Origin: Mycolicibacterium mucogenicum DSM 44124
GTDB taxonomy: Bacteria > Actinomycetota > Actinomycetes > Mycobacteriales > Mycobacteriaceae
DNA: 64,000 nt
Direction: 5' to 3'
Assembly (NCBI RefSeq): GCF_005670685.2
Contig: NZ_CP062008.1
Span: 1,302,001 to 1,366,000 of the forward strand
In this document: in pieces, positions 27,453 to 35,703 of the stretch
How the letters are laid out: every line of letters starts with the position of its first letter
Position numbering within the stretch: position 1 is the first letter of the stretch
Notes under the pieces: generated by a model
What the model was told of the DNA's origin: nothing
Seen by the model: only the letters and a program-made list of their open reading frames with translations
The model's database searches: none
Program-made: the position numbers and the translations under genes

Positions 27453-29351
27453 ATGAGACTGGTGACTCGCGAACTACGCCGCCGCCCGCTCGGCGAACAA
27501 CTCCAGCTCGGGCTCCTGCTGGCGGGTACTGCTGTGTTGTACCTGTGGAACCTGTCGGTGAGTGGTTGGGCCAACAGCTTCTATTCAGCGGCCGCGCAGG
27601 CCGGTGCCAGTGACTGGACCGCAATGTTGTTCGGCGCCAGCGATTCCGGCAATGCGATCACCGTCGACAAGACTCCAGGCGCGCTGTGGGTGATGGATCT
27701 GTCGGTGCGGCTGTTCGGGCTGAGCTCCTGGAGCATCCTGGTGCCGCAGGCCCTGATGGGTGTGGCAGCGGTGGCGGTGCTCTACGCCGCGGTGCGCCGC
27801 GCCGCCGGGCCGGCTGCCGCTCTGCTGGCCGGGGCGGTGTTCGCGCTGACACCGGTGGCCACGTTGATGTTCCGGTTCAACAACCCCGACGCGCTGCTCG
27901 TCCTGCTTCTCGTGGTCGGTGCCTACTGCGTGCAGCGAGCCTGCGAAAAAGACGCGGGCCGTTGGTGGTTGGTCGGCGCCGGGGTGGCCGCCGGATTCGC
28001 CTTCCTGGCCAAGATGCTGCAGGCGTTCCTGGTGCTGCCGGCCTTCGCGGCCGCGTATCTGGTCGCCGGGCCGTCGCCGGTGCGCACCCGGCTGTGGCGG
28101 CTGCTCGGCGGCGTCGTGGCGATGGTCGTCTCCGGCGGTTGGTACCTGGCGCTGGTCGAACTGTGGCCGGCCGCGTCGCGCCCGTATGTGGGCGGATCGC
28201 AACACGATTCGATCATCGAACTGGCGCTGGGATACAACGGCGTGGGCCGGCTCAGCGGGAACGAGCCCGGTGGTCTGGGCAACCCGAACTTCGATGTCGG
28301 CTGGGACCGGCTGGTCGGCACGAGCATGGGCAGCTACGCCGGTTGGCTGCTGCCCGCGGCACTGATCTGTCTGACCGCGGGACTGGTGCTCACGCGGCGC
28401 GCCCCGCGGACCGATGCGACGCGGGCCGCCCTGATCCTGTGGGGCGGGTGGCTGGTGCTCACCGCCGCGGTGTTCAGCTTCGCGAACGGCATCGTGCATC
28501 AGTACTACACGGTCGCGCTGGCGCCGGCCATCGGAGCGTGCGTGGGTATCGGATCGGTTCTGTTGTGGCGCAACCGCGCTGCGTGGCCGGCCCGGCTGAC
28601 CATGGCGGGCACGGTGGTGGCCACGGCGGCGATGGCGGCGATCCTGCTGGGCCGCGCTGACATCAGCTGGTTGCGGACCTCGGTACTGATCGTCGGCGCC
28701 GTCGCCGCACTGCTGCTACTGGTGCCGCCCCGATTCAGCCCTGCGCGCCTGGCGGTGGCCGCGGCGGTCCTGGTGTCCCTGGCGGCCCCGACCGCGTATT
28801 CGATTGCCACCGCAGGTGTTTCGCACACCGGCGCGATGCCGTCCGTGAGCGGGCCCGGCGGACACAGTTCGGGGTGGGGTCCGCCTCCTCCCGGGCACAT
28901 GAAGGCCCGGGGCCCCGCCGGTGGGCCGGGCGGTGCGATGGGCGCTCCGCCACAAGGATTTCGGCCGGGCGGCAGCCTCTTCGACTCTCCCGAGCCCAGC
29001 GCTGCGGTGAACATACTGTTGAGCACCGACGCCGCGAAGTACCGCTGGGCGGCCGCCGTCATCGGCTCCAACAACGCCGCCGGCTACCAGCTGGCGGCCC
29101 GTGTCCCGGTCATGGCGATCGGCGGCTTCAACGGCACCGATCCCGCGCCCACGCTCGCGCAGTTCCAGCAGTACGTCGCCGCCGGCCAGATCCACTACTT
29201 CATCGAAGGCGACGTCAAGATGGGCTGGGGACGCCACGGTCAGGACGACGCCACGCAGGAATCTCAGCAGATCGCCGCCTGGGTCGGCGCGCACTACACC
29301 GCCACGTCGGTGGACAACACCGTCGCCTACGACCTGACCCGGCCTCGTTGA
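27453..29351 (+). CDS. GT39-type (ArnT/PMT-like) membrane glycosyltransferase 1
   Basis: 632 aa, about 11-13 membrane helices. The first outer loop contains DSGNAITVDKTPGALW (about 64-79), the region of the catalytic acidic residue in GT-C enzymes; MFRFNNPDALLVLLL follows (about 140). After the helices a Gly/Pro-rich linker (about 455-510) leads to an exported C-terminal domain with MAIGGFNG, APTLAQFQQYV and GQIHYFI. GT-C enzymes move a sugar from a polyprenyl-phosphate carrier to an acceptor outside the membrane. Paralog of the gene at 30812. The acceptor is unknown. Confidence 0.88.
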   Translation: MRLVTRELRRRPLGEQLQLGLLLAGTAVLYLWNLSVSGWANSFYSAAAQAGASDWTAMLFGASDSGNAITVDKTPGALWVMDLSVRLFGLSSWSILVPQALMGVAAVAVLYAAVRRAAGPAAALLAGAVFALTPVATLMFRFNNPDALLVLLLVVGAYCVQRACEKDAGRWWLVGAGVAAGFAFLAKMLQAFLVLPAFAAAYLVAGPSPVRTRLWRLLGGVVAMVVSGGWYLALVELWPAASRPYVGGSQHDSIIELALGYNGVGRLSGNEPGGLGNPNFDVGWDRLVGTSMGSYAGWLLPAALICLTAGLVLTRRAPRTDATRAALILWGGWLVLTAAVFSFANGIVHQYYTVALAPAIGACVGIGSVLLWRNRAAWPARLTMAGTVVATAAMAAILLGRADISWLRTSVLIVGAVAALLLLVPPRFSPARLAVAAAVLVSLAAPTAYSIATAGVSHTGAMPSVSGPGGHSSGWGPPPPGHMKARGPAGGPGGAMGAPPQGFRPGGSLFDSPEPSAAVNILLSTDAAKYRWAAAVIGSNNAAGYQLAARVPVMAIGGFNGTDPAPTLAQFQQYVAAGQIHYFIEGDVKMGWGRHGQDDATQESQQIAAWVGAHYTATSVDNTVAYDLTRPR

Positions 29352-29482
29352 CCTTGCGATGGGGGTGCGGGGTCCTCGTACTCTTGCGCCCAGGCCGCGG
29401 AGTCAACAGCAGCTCCAAACACATAGCTGGCCCATAGCTTCAGCCCATGGCGGCCTAAAGGTACCGGCTGAAGATCGATGTC

Positions 29483-30751
29483 ATGACGAACCTCATCGAG
29501 AGCGCCGCGGAGTTCGGTTCTGAGCAACGCTTCACCACCCGCCAGAATGCCGCGGTTGCCGCGCAGGCGGCGGGCGTGCCGGTGCTGGACGTGGTGGTCC
29601 CCGTCTACAACGAGCAGGTCGCGCTGCCCGGCTGCATCCGACGCCTGCACCGCCACCTGGAAGAGCACTTCCCGTACCCGGTGCAGATCACCATCGCCGA
29701 CAACGCCAGCATCGACGCCACCCCACAGGTGGCCGCCGAGCTGGCCCTCGAGTTCGACAACGTCCGCGTCGTGCGGTTGGAGCTCAAGGGCCGCGGGCGG
29801 GCGCTGCACGAGGTGTGGTCGCACTCGCCGTCGCCGGTCCTGGTCTACATGGACGTCGACCTCTCCACCGACCTGGCCGCCCTCGGCCCGCTGGTGGCCC
29901 CGCTGATCTCGGGCCACTCGGACCTGGCCATCGGCACCCGGCTTGCCCGGTCCTCCCGCGTCGTGCGGGGACCGAAGCGGGAGTTCATCTCTCGCTGCTA
30001 CAACCTGATCCTGCGCGGGGCGCTGTCGGCCAAGTTCTCCGACGCGCAGTGCGGATTCAAGGCCATCCGGGCCGACGTGGCCCACGCGCTGCTGCCGCTC
30101 GTCGAGGACACCGGCTGGTTCTTCGACACCGAGCTGCTGGTGCTCGCCGAGCGCACGGGCCTGCGCATCCATGAGGTCCCGGTCGACTGGGTCGACGACC
30201 CCGACAGCCGCGTGGACATCATCGCCACCGCGGCCGCCGACCTCAAGGGCGTCGGGCGCCTGCTGCGCGGCTTCGCCAACGGCAGTATCCCGGTGAACAC
30301 CATTGCCGCCCAGCTGGGTTCGTCGACCAAGGCGGCCGCGCCCGGCTCGCTGCTGCGTCAGGTCGTCCGGTTCGGGACCATCGGCGTCGCCTCGACACTG
30401 GCCTACCTGTTGCTGTTCATGATGATGCACACCGCGCTCGGCGCGCAGACCGCCAACCTGGTGGCCCTGCTGCTCACCGCGATCGTCAACACCGCCGCCA
30501 ACCGGCGCTTCACGTTCGGTGTCCGCGGCGGGGGCGCGGCGAGCGCGACCCGGCACCAGTTCGAGGGTTTGATCGTCTTCGGTATCGCGCTGACCATCAC
30601 CAGCGGCGCGCTGGCCGGGCTGCACGTGTTCGCGCCGCACGCCCACCATCTGCTCGAGTTGAGCGTGCTGGTGGCGGCCAATCTGGTCGCGACCGCGGTG
30701 CGGTTCGTGCTGCTGCGCGGTTGGGTCTTCCATCCCCGGCGCCAGAACTAG
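29483..30751 (+). CDS. Bifunctional GT2 glycosyltransferase / GtrA-like flippase
   Basis: 422 aa. Residues about 35-270 are a GT2 domain of the dolichyl-phosphate-mannose-synthase type: VVVPVYNEQ, DxD in YMDVDLSTD (D124, D126), and SDAQCGFKAIRADV. Residues about 300-415 form four membrane helices of the GtrA family (RFGTIGVASTLAYLLLFMMM; NFxxNRxFTF variant TAANRRFTFG). The likely job is to load a sugar onto a polyprenyl phosphate and flip it outward for the two flanking GT39 enzymes. A short inverted repeat (CTTCAGCC 29438-29445 / GGCTGAAG 29466-29473) lies just upstream of the start. Confidence 0.9.
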   Translation: MTNLIESAAEFGSEQRFTTRQNAAVAAQAAGVPVLDVVVPVYNEQVALPGCIRRLHRHLEEHFPYPVQITIADNASIDATPQVAAELALEFDNVRVVRLELKGRGRALHEVWSHSPSPVLVYMDVDLSTDLAALGPLVAPLISGHSDLAIGTRLARSSRVVRGPKREFISRCYNLILRGALSAKFSDAQCGFKAIRADVAHALLPLVEDTGWFFDTELLVLAERTGLRIHEVPVDWVDDPDSRVDIIATAAADLKGVGRLLRGFANGSIPVNTIAAQLGSSTKAAAPGSLLRQVVRFGTIGVASTLAYLLLFMMMHTALGAQTANLVALLLTAIVNTAANRRFTFGVRGGGAASATRHQFEGLIVFGIALTITSGALAGLHVFAPHAHHLLELSVLVAANLVATAVRFVLLRGWVFHPRRQN

Positions 30752-30811
30752 GGTGTCCCGCCCAGTGCACGAATTGACCTGCCTACCAACCACTTCAGAG
30801 GGGACTTACCC

Positions 30812-32701
30812 GTGATCGCCACCGCGCCCACCGTCGCTCATCTGCCGAAGGCCCGCCGCGGCCCGGCAGGCTGGGCGCGCCCCGCATGGGAACGATCCGC
30901 GCTGCTGGCACTGCTGGCCGGGACGGCGGTGCTGTACCTGTGGGCGCTCGGCTCGTCGGGCTGGGCCAACTCGTACTACGCCGCCGCGGCCCAGGCCGGC
31001 ACCCAGAACTGGGAAGCGCTGTTGTTCGGCTCGTTCGACGCCGGCAACGCGATCACGGTCGACAAGCCGCCGGCCGCCCTGTGGTTGATGGGCCTGTCGG
31101 GCCGGCTGTTCGGATTCAGCGCGTTCAGCATGCTGCTGCCGCAGGCCCTCATGGGTGTGGCGTCGGTCGGGATGCTGTACGCGACGGTCCGTCGCACCAG
31201 TGGTGCGGTCGCCGGGCTGCTGGCCGGCCTGGTGCTGGCGGTGACTCCCGTTGCGGCCCTGATGTTCCGGTTCAACAACCCCGACGCGCTGCTCGTGCTG
31301 CTGCTGATCAGCGCGGCTTACTGCACGGTGCGGGCCATCCAGTCCACCGACTTCTCCGTGTCCGCCCGGTGGATGACGCTGACCGGCGTCATCGTCGGCT
31401 TCGCCTTCCTGACCAAGATGCTGCAGGCCTTCCTGCCGGTGCCGGGGCTGGCGCTGGCATTCCTGGTCGCCGCACCGTTCAGCGTGGGACGACGGATCGG
31501 CGCGCTGGTGATGGCCGGTGTGGCCGTGGTGATCTCGGCCGGTTGGTACATCGCGCTGGTCAGCCTGTGGCCCGCCGACGCCCGCCCGTACATCGCCGGG
31601 TCGACCGACAACAGCCTGCTGCAGTTGGCGTTGGGCTACAACGGTATCGAGCGGATCACCGGCGGCGACCGTCCCGGCCCCGGACCCGGCGGCGGCATGC
31701 GCGACAACCTGTTCTTCGGCGGGCACGCCGGCATCACCCGGCTGTTCGGCCCGTCGATGGGCGTCGAGGTGTCGTGGTTGCTGCCTGCGGCGTTGCTCGG
31801 CCTGGTGCTGCTGCTGTGGACGAGTCGCCGCGCCGCGCGGACCGACCTGTCGCGCGCGGGTGTATTGCTCTGGGGCGGTTGGCTTCTGGTGACCGGGGCG
31901 GTGTTCAGTTTCATGGACGGCACCGTGCACCCCTATTACAACGTCGCGCTCGCCCCTGCGGTCGCCGCGTTGACCGGCATGGTGGTCGCGCAGCTGTGGC
32001 AGCGCCGGGAGACATTGTCGGCACGCCTGCTGCTCGCGCTGGTCCTGGTCATCTCGGCCGGCTGGGCATTCGCGCTATTGTCGCGCACGCCGGACTGGAT
32101 GCCCGCCCTGCGGTGGACCATCGCGGTGGTGGCAGTCCTGGCGGCGGTGGCCGTCGTGGTGGTCGGTGCGCGCTCCGGACGGCTCACGGCCGTGGTCGCC
32201 GGCGTCGCGATCGCCGCGGCACTGGCCGGGTCGGCGTCGTTCACGATCTACAACGTGGCGGCGGTCCACAGCAGTGGCCCCGGGTCGATGTCCGGTCCGC
32301 CGCGGCCGGGCGGCGACGCCTGGCCGGGTGGTGGCCCGGGTGGCCCCCACCGTGACGGCCCCAACGCCGAACTCGAGAACCTGATCCGTGGCACCAACAA
32401 CCGTTGGGCCGCAGCGACGGTCGGGTCCTTCCAGGCCGGCGATCTGGAGTTGAGCACCGGCAAGTCGTTGATGGCGATCGGCGGATTCTCCGGCGGCGAC
32501 AACGCGCCGACCCTGACGCAGTTCCAGCAGTACGTGGAAGACGGCCAGATCCACTACTTCATCGCCGGCGACCACAAGGGACCCGGCGGGCCTCGGCGTG
32601 ACCGCGGGAGTGCCGCGGAGATCACCGCATGGGTGACGGGGCATTTCGCCAAGCTCGACGTCGGCGGCGCGACCGTCTACGACCTCGAGGCGCCTCACTA
32701 A
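30812..32701 (+). CDS. GT39-type (ArnT/PMT-like) membrane glycosyltransferase 2
   Basis: 629 aa; the same design as the enzyme at 27453: first-loop DAGNAITVDKPPAALW, MFRFNNPDALLVLLL, multiple helices, a Gly/Pro-rich linker (about 490-515) and a C-terminal exported domain with MAIGGFSG, APTLTQFQQYV and GQIHYFIAGD. GTG start behind an AGAGGGGA ribosome-binding site. It differs from paralog 1 by an insertion around GGDRPGPGPGGG. Two paralogs around one carrier-loading enzyme suggest two acceptors or a pair that works together. Confidence 0.88.
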   Translation: MIATAPTVAHLPKARRGPAGWARPAWERSALLALLAGTAVLYLWALGSSGWANSYYAAAAQAGTQNWEALLFGSFDAGNAITVDKPPAALWLMGLSGRLFGFSAFSMLLPQALMGVASVGMLYATVRRTSGAVAGLLAGLVLAVTPVAALMFRFNNPDALLVLLLISAAYCTVRAIQSTDFSVSARWMTLTGVIVGFAFLTKMLQAFLPVPGLALAFLVAAPFSVGRRIGALVMAGVAVVISAGWYIALVSLWPADARPYIAGSTDNSLLQLALGYNGIERITGGDRPGPGPGGGMRDNLFFGGHAGITRLFGPSMGVEVSWLLPAALLGLVLLLWTSRRAARTDLSRAGVLLWGGWLLVTGAVFSFMDGTVHPYYNVALAPAVAALTGMVVAQLWQRRETLSARLLLALVLVISAGWAFALLSRTPDWMPALRWTIAVVAVLAAVAVVVVGARSGRLTAVVAGVAIAAALAGSASFTIYNVAAVHSSGPGSMSGPPRPGGDAWPGGGPGGPHRDGPNAELENLIRGTNNRWAAATVGSFQAGDLELSTGKSLMAIGGFSGGDNAPTLTQFQQYVEDGQIHYFIAGDHKGPGGPRRDRGSAAEITAWVTGHFAKLDVGGATVYDLEAPH

Positions 32702-32772
32702 TCGGAGCGCGGGAGCACACGTCTATGCCTCGGATTGCAGTCAGCAGGTGACTTGCGTCTTCTTGGCCTCGC

Positions 32773-33192
32773 TCAGCCGATCTTGTACGTGCCGACGGCC
32801 TTGGCCACCGGGTCGCCGCCCGGGGTCTCGATCTCTACCTCGCAGTGCACCAAGGACTTTCCGCGGTGCAGCACGCGCCCGACACCGATCAGGTCGGTCG
32901 ACCGGGCGGGAGCCAGGTACTGGACCGACATCGAGATCGTCACCCCGCGAAGCGATTCCGGCTCGCGTTCGGTCGACCACGCCGCCGCCATGACGGTCAC
33001 ATCGGCCAGTGCGGCGATGGCGCCGCCGTGCACCATGTCGGCGAGCGTGGTGTTGGTCGGGTCCCACGGCATCCGCAACCGGACCTCCGGGGCGTCGAGC
33101 GCTTCGGCGACGATGCCCAGCTTGGCGACGAGCGGTGACTGCGGGATGAACTGCGCCATGACCTCGGCGCCGGTACTCGGGCTCATGTCCAT
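32773..33192 (-). CDS. PaaI-type hotdog thioesterase
   Basis: 139 aa, a single hotdog domain with the motif LADMVHGGAIAALADVTVMA (about 50-70), where Asp/His/Gly line the active site, and VQYLAPAR-ST later. Such enzymes hydrolyse acyl- or aryl-CoA thioesters in the cytoplasm. Start ATG 33192 or ATG 33186. Divergent from the MFS gene across a 64-bp region containing a palindrome. Confidence 0.85.
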   Translation of the reverse strand: MDMSPSTGAEVMAQFIPQSPLVAKLGIVAEALDAPEVRLRMPWDPTNTTLADMVHGGAIAALADVTVMAAAWSTEREPESLRGVTISMSVQYLAPARSTDLIGVGRVLHRGKSLVHCEVEIETPGGDPVAKAVGTYKIG

Positions 33193-33224
33193 GGAGTCTG
33201 CGGGCGCCGCGGCGCCAATTCAAT

Positions 33225-33237
33225 TACCTTTCAGGTA
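33225..33237. promoter_or_regulatory. Palindrome between thioesterase and MFS pump
   Basis: TACCT-TTC-AGGTA is a perfect 5-3-5 palindrome. Eight bp downstream TACATT (33245-33250) could be a -10 element for a leaderless transcript starting at the GTG at 33257, which would put the palindrome between -35 and -10, a classical repressor position. No regulator gene is adjacent. Confidence 0.4.
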
Positions 33238-33256
33238 GGCGGGTTACATTGCCGCC

Positions 33257-34657
33257 GTGGCGCCCGATCAGAGTCCGCCGTTCCCGAGAGGCCTGGCACT
33301 GCTGGTGGCCGGCGCGTACTTCATGGAGGTCCTCGACGGGACCATCATCACACCGGCCATTCCGCTGATCGCCTCCTCGTTGCGCGTGACGCCGATCGAC
33401 GTCAACGTGGCGATATCGGCCTACCTCGTCACCGTGGCGGTACTGATACCCGTCACGGGCTGGCTGGCTGACCGCTACGGCATCCGGCGGGTGTTCATCT
33501 CGGCGATCGTGGTGTTCACCCTGGCCTCCATCGGCTGCGCACTGAGCACCTCGTTGCCGATGTTGGTCGCGATGCGGATCGTGCAGGGCGTGGGCGGCGC
33601 CATGATGGTGCCGGTCGGCCGGCTCGCGGTGTTGCGCGACAGCGACAAGGCGCATTTGGTGCGCGCGATCGCGGTGCTGACCTGGCCTGCCATGGCCGCT
33701 CCGGTGCTGGCCCCGATGCTCGGCGGGGCCATCGTGATGCTGGGGTCGTGGCGCTGGATCTTCGTGGTCAACATCCCACTCGGCGTGCTGGGAATTGTCT
33801 TGGCGCTGAGGCTCGTTCGTGGCGGACCGGAACCGTCGACGCGACCGCTGGACTGGCGGGGTGTGTTGGCGCTGGGCGGTGGGATCGGCGCCGCGCTGAT
33901 TGCACTGGAGCACATCCGCGTGGCGGGCACGGATTGGTCCTTTGTCGGCAGCTGCGGCGCGGCGGCCACTGTGCTGCTGGTGGCCGCGGTGTGGCATCTG
34001 CTGCGGACCGATTCGCCCCTGGTCGACCTCCCGGTGCTGCGGGTGCAGACCCTGCGGATCACCGTCAGCGCCGGCTCGCTGTACCGGTTGGTCATCGTCG
34101 CGGTGCCGTTCCTGCTGACGCTGCAGTTCCAGTTGGATTTCGGCTGGAACCCGCTCGCGGCGGGTGTCATGGTGGCGGCGCTGTTTGCAGGCAATCTGAC
34201 CATCAAGCCGGCGACCACGCCGCTGATGCGTCGGTTCGGGATTCGCAACGTGCTGCTGGTCAACGGCGTCGCCTCGGTGGCGTGCTTCGGATTGCTGGCG
34301 ACGCTGCGGCCTGCGCTGCCGCTGGCGGTGATCGCCGTGATCCTGTACGTGAGTGGTGCGCTGCGGTCCATCGGCTTCACCGCCTACAACAACCTGGCGT
34401 TCTCCGACGTCGACGGCGACGACCTCACCCACGCCAATACCCTCAACGCCGCCATCCAGGAGTTGGCCGCCGGCCTCGGCGTCGCGGTCGGGGCACTGTT
34501 GCTCAGCCGGATCGGCTCGTACCCGTGGACCTATGTGGCGCTCGGGGCGGTGATGGCGCTGACGATCGTGGAGTCATGGCGGCTGCCGCGCTCGGCTGGA
34601 GCCCACGTCAGCGGCGCCGGGAAGCAGGCGGGCACGGCTTCGCGTTGTGCTAGCTGA
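33257..34657 (+). CDS. MFS multidrug efflux transporter, DHA2 (EmrB/QacA) type
   Basis: 466 aa, 12-14 membrane helices. Motif A appears as GWLADRYGIRRVFI (about 69-82), motif C-like segments as APVLAPMLGGAIV (about 152), and the first helix holds the D of YFMEVLDGTIITPA typical of DHA2 drug:H+ antiporters. GTG start; possibly leaderless. Substrate unknown. A palindrome in the upstream intergenic region may be its operator. Confidence 0.87.
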   Translation: MAPDQSPPFPRGLALLVAGAYFMEVLDGTIITPAIPLIASSLRVTPIDVNVAISAYLVTVAVLIPVTGWLADRYGIRRVFISAIVVFTLASIGCALSTSLPMLVAMRIVQGVGGAMMVPVGRLAVLRDSDKAHLVRAIAVLTWPAMAAPVLAPMLGGAIVMLGSWRWIFVVNIPLGVLGIVLALRLVRGGPEPSTRPLDWRGVLALGGGIGAALIALEHIRVAGTDWSFVGSCGAAATVLLVAAVWHLLRTDSPLVDLPVLRVQTLRITVSAGSLYRLVIVAVPFLLTLQFQLDFGWNPLAAGVMVAALFAGNLTIKPATTPLMRRFGIRNVLLVNGVASVACFGLLATLRPALPLAVIAVILYVSGALRSIGFTAYNNLAFSDVDGDDLTHANTLNAAIQELAAGLGVAVGALLLSRIGSYPWTYVALGAVMALTIVESWRLPRSAGAHVSGAGKQAGTASRCAS

Positions 34658-34675
34658 TCTCGGTGGTTACAACCG

Positions 34676-34704
34676 TTGACACTGCGCCACCGGACACGTA
34701 AATT
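34676..34704 (+). promoter_or_regulatory. Promoter of the cysD operon (sigma-A type)
   Basis: TTGACA (34676-34681) and TAAATT (34699-34704) are separated by exactly 17 bp, an unusually good housekeeping-type promoter for this GC-rich DNA. The expected start site, about 7 nt after the -10, falls on the ATG at 34711, so the transcript would be leaderless and begin with a short upstream ORF. Confidence 0.72.
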
Positions 34705-34710
34705 CCGACC

Positions 34711-34755
34711 ATGGTTCTTAACTTGACCAGTTCTACCAACTTTACGGGGAAATGA
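34711..34755 (+). CDS. Predicted leaderless 14-aa upstream ORF of cysD
   Basis: ATG at the predicted transcription start begins MVLNLTSSTNFTGK and ends in TGA (34753-34755), which overlaps the cysD ATG at 34752 (ATGA) and touches the second ATG at 34755. The codons are AT-rich (GTT, CTT, TTG, TCT, TTT), unlike the genes around it. It has no Cys codon, unlike the polycysteine leaderless uORFs described upstream of some mycobacterial sulfur operons. Its position suggests that cysD translation depends on uORF translation. Expression is not proven. Confidence 0.5.
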   Translation: MVLNLTSSTNFTGK

Positions 34756-35702
34756 TGACCGTGACTCCCGACGCCGCCGAGGCGTCCAAGGCGGACCAGC
34801 GGGCCGCCAAGTACGAATTGAGCCATCTGCGATCGCTGGAGGCCGAGGCCATCCACATCATCCGCGAGGTCGCCGCGGAGTTCGAGCGGCCGGTGCTGCT
34901 GTTCTCCGGTGGCAAGGACTCGATCGTGATGCTGCACCTGGCCATCAAGGCGTTCGCGCCGGGCCGCCTGCCGTTCCCCGTCATGCACGTCGACACCGGC
35001 CACAACTTCGAAGAGGTGATCGCCACCCGCGACGCCCTGGTCGAGAAGTACAACCTGCGCCTGGTCGTGGCCAGCGTGCAGGAGGACATCGACGCGGGCC
35101 GCGTCGTCGACAACGGTCCGTCGCGCAACCCGCTGCAGACGGTGTCGCTGCTGCGCGGTATCCGTGAGAACAAGTTCGACGCTGCCTTCGGTGGCGCGCG
35201 GCGCGACGAGGAGAAGGCCCGCGCCAAGGAGCGCGTGTACAGCTTCCGCGACGAGTTCGGCCAGTGGGACCCCAAGAACCAGCGCCCCGAGCTGTGGAAC
35301 CTCTACAACGGCCGCCACCGCAAGGGTGAGCACATCCGCGTCTTCCCGCTGTCGAACTGGACCGAGTACGACATCTGGGCCTATATCGGCGCCGAGGAGA
35401 TCGCACTGCCGGCCATCTACTACGCGCACGAGCGCCAGGTCTTCGAGCGCGACGGCATGCTGCTCGCGGTGCACGAGTACCTGCAGCCGAACGCGGACGA
35501 ACCGGTGATCACCAAGTCCGTCCGGTTCCGCACCGTCGGCGACGTCACCTGCACCGGCTGCGTCGAGTCGGAGGCGTCGACCGTCGAAGAAGTCATCGCC
35601 GAGACCGCGGTGTCCCGACTGACCGAGCGCGGCGCGACCCGCGCAGACGACCGGATTTCTGAGGCCGGCATGGAAGACCGCAAGCGGGAAGGCTACTTCT
35701 GA
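34752..35702 (+). CDS. cysD: CysD, sulfate adenylyltransferase subunit 2
   Basis: 316 aa from the first of two ATGs (34752, 34755). PP-loop ATPase motif LLFSGGKDS (about 49-57) and a PAPS-reductase-like fold with HVDTGHNFEE and GGARRDEEKARAKERVYSFRD (split here only by family convention). It transfers AMP from ATP to sulfate, making APS, with energy from GTP hydrolysis by CysN. One base separates its stop from the cysNC start, so it is the first structural gene of the cysD-cysNC-cysQ operon. Confidence 0.95.
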   Translation: MMTVTPDAAEASKADQRAAKYELSHLRSLEAEAIHIIREVAAEFERPVLLFSGGKDSIVMLHLAIKAFAPGRLPFPVMHVDTGHNFEEVIATRDALVEKYNLRLVVASVQEDIDAGRVVDNGPSRNPLQTVSLLRGIRENKFDAAFGGARRDEEKARAKERVYSFRDEFGQWDPKNQRPELWNLYNGRHRKGEHIRVFPLSNWTEYDIWAYIGAEEIALPAIYYAHERQVFERDGMLLAVHEYLQPNADEPVITKSVRFRTVGDVTCTGCVESEASTVEEVIAETAVSRLTERGATRADDRISEAGMEDRKREGYF

Positions 35703-35703
35703 T

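Noticed and set aside
34682..34751. Riboswitch upstream of cysD
   Set aside because: The predicted leader is only about 40 nt and is occupied by a uORF; no SAM- or other aptamer core is visible.
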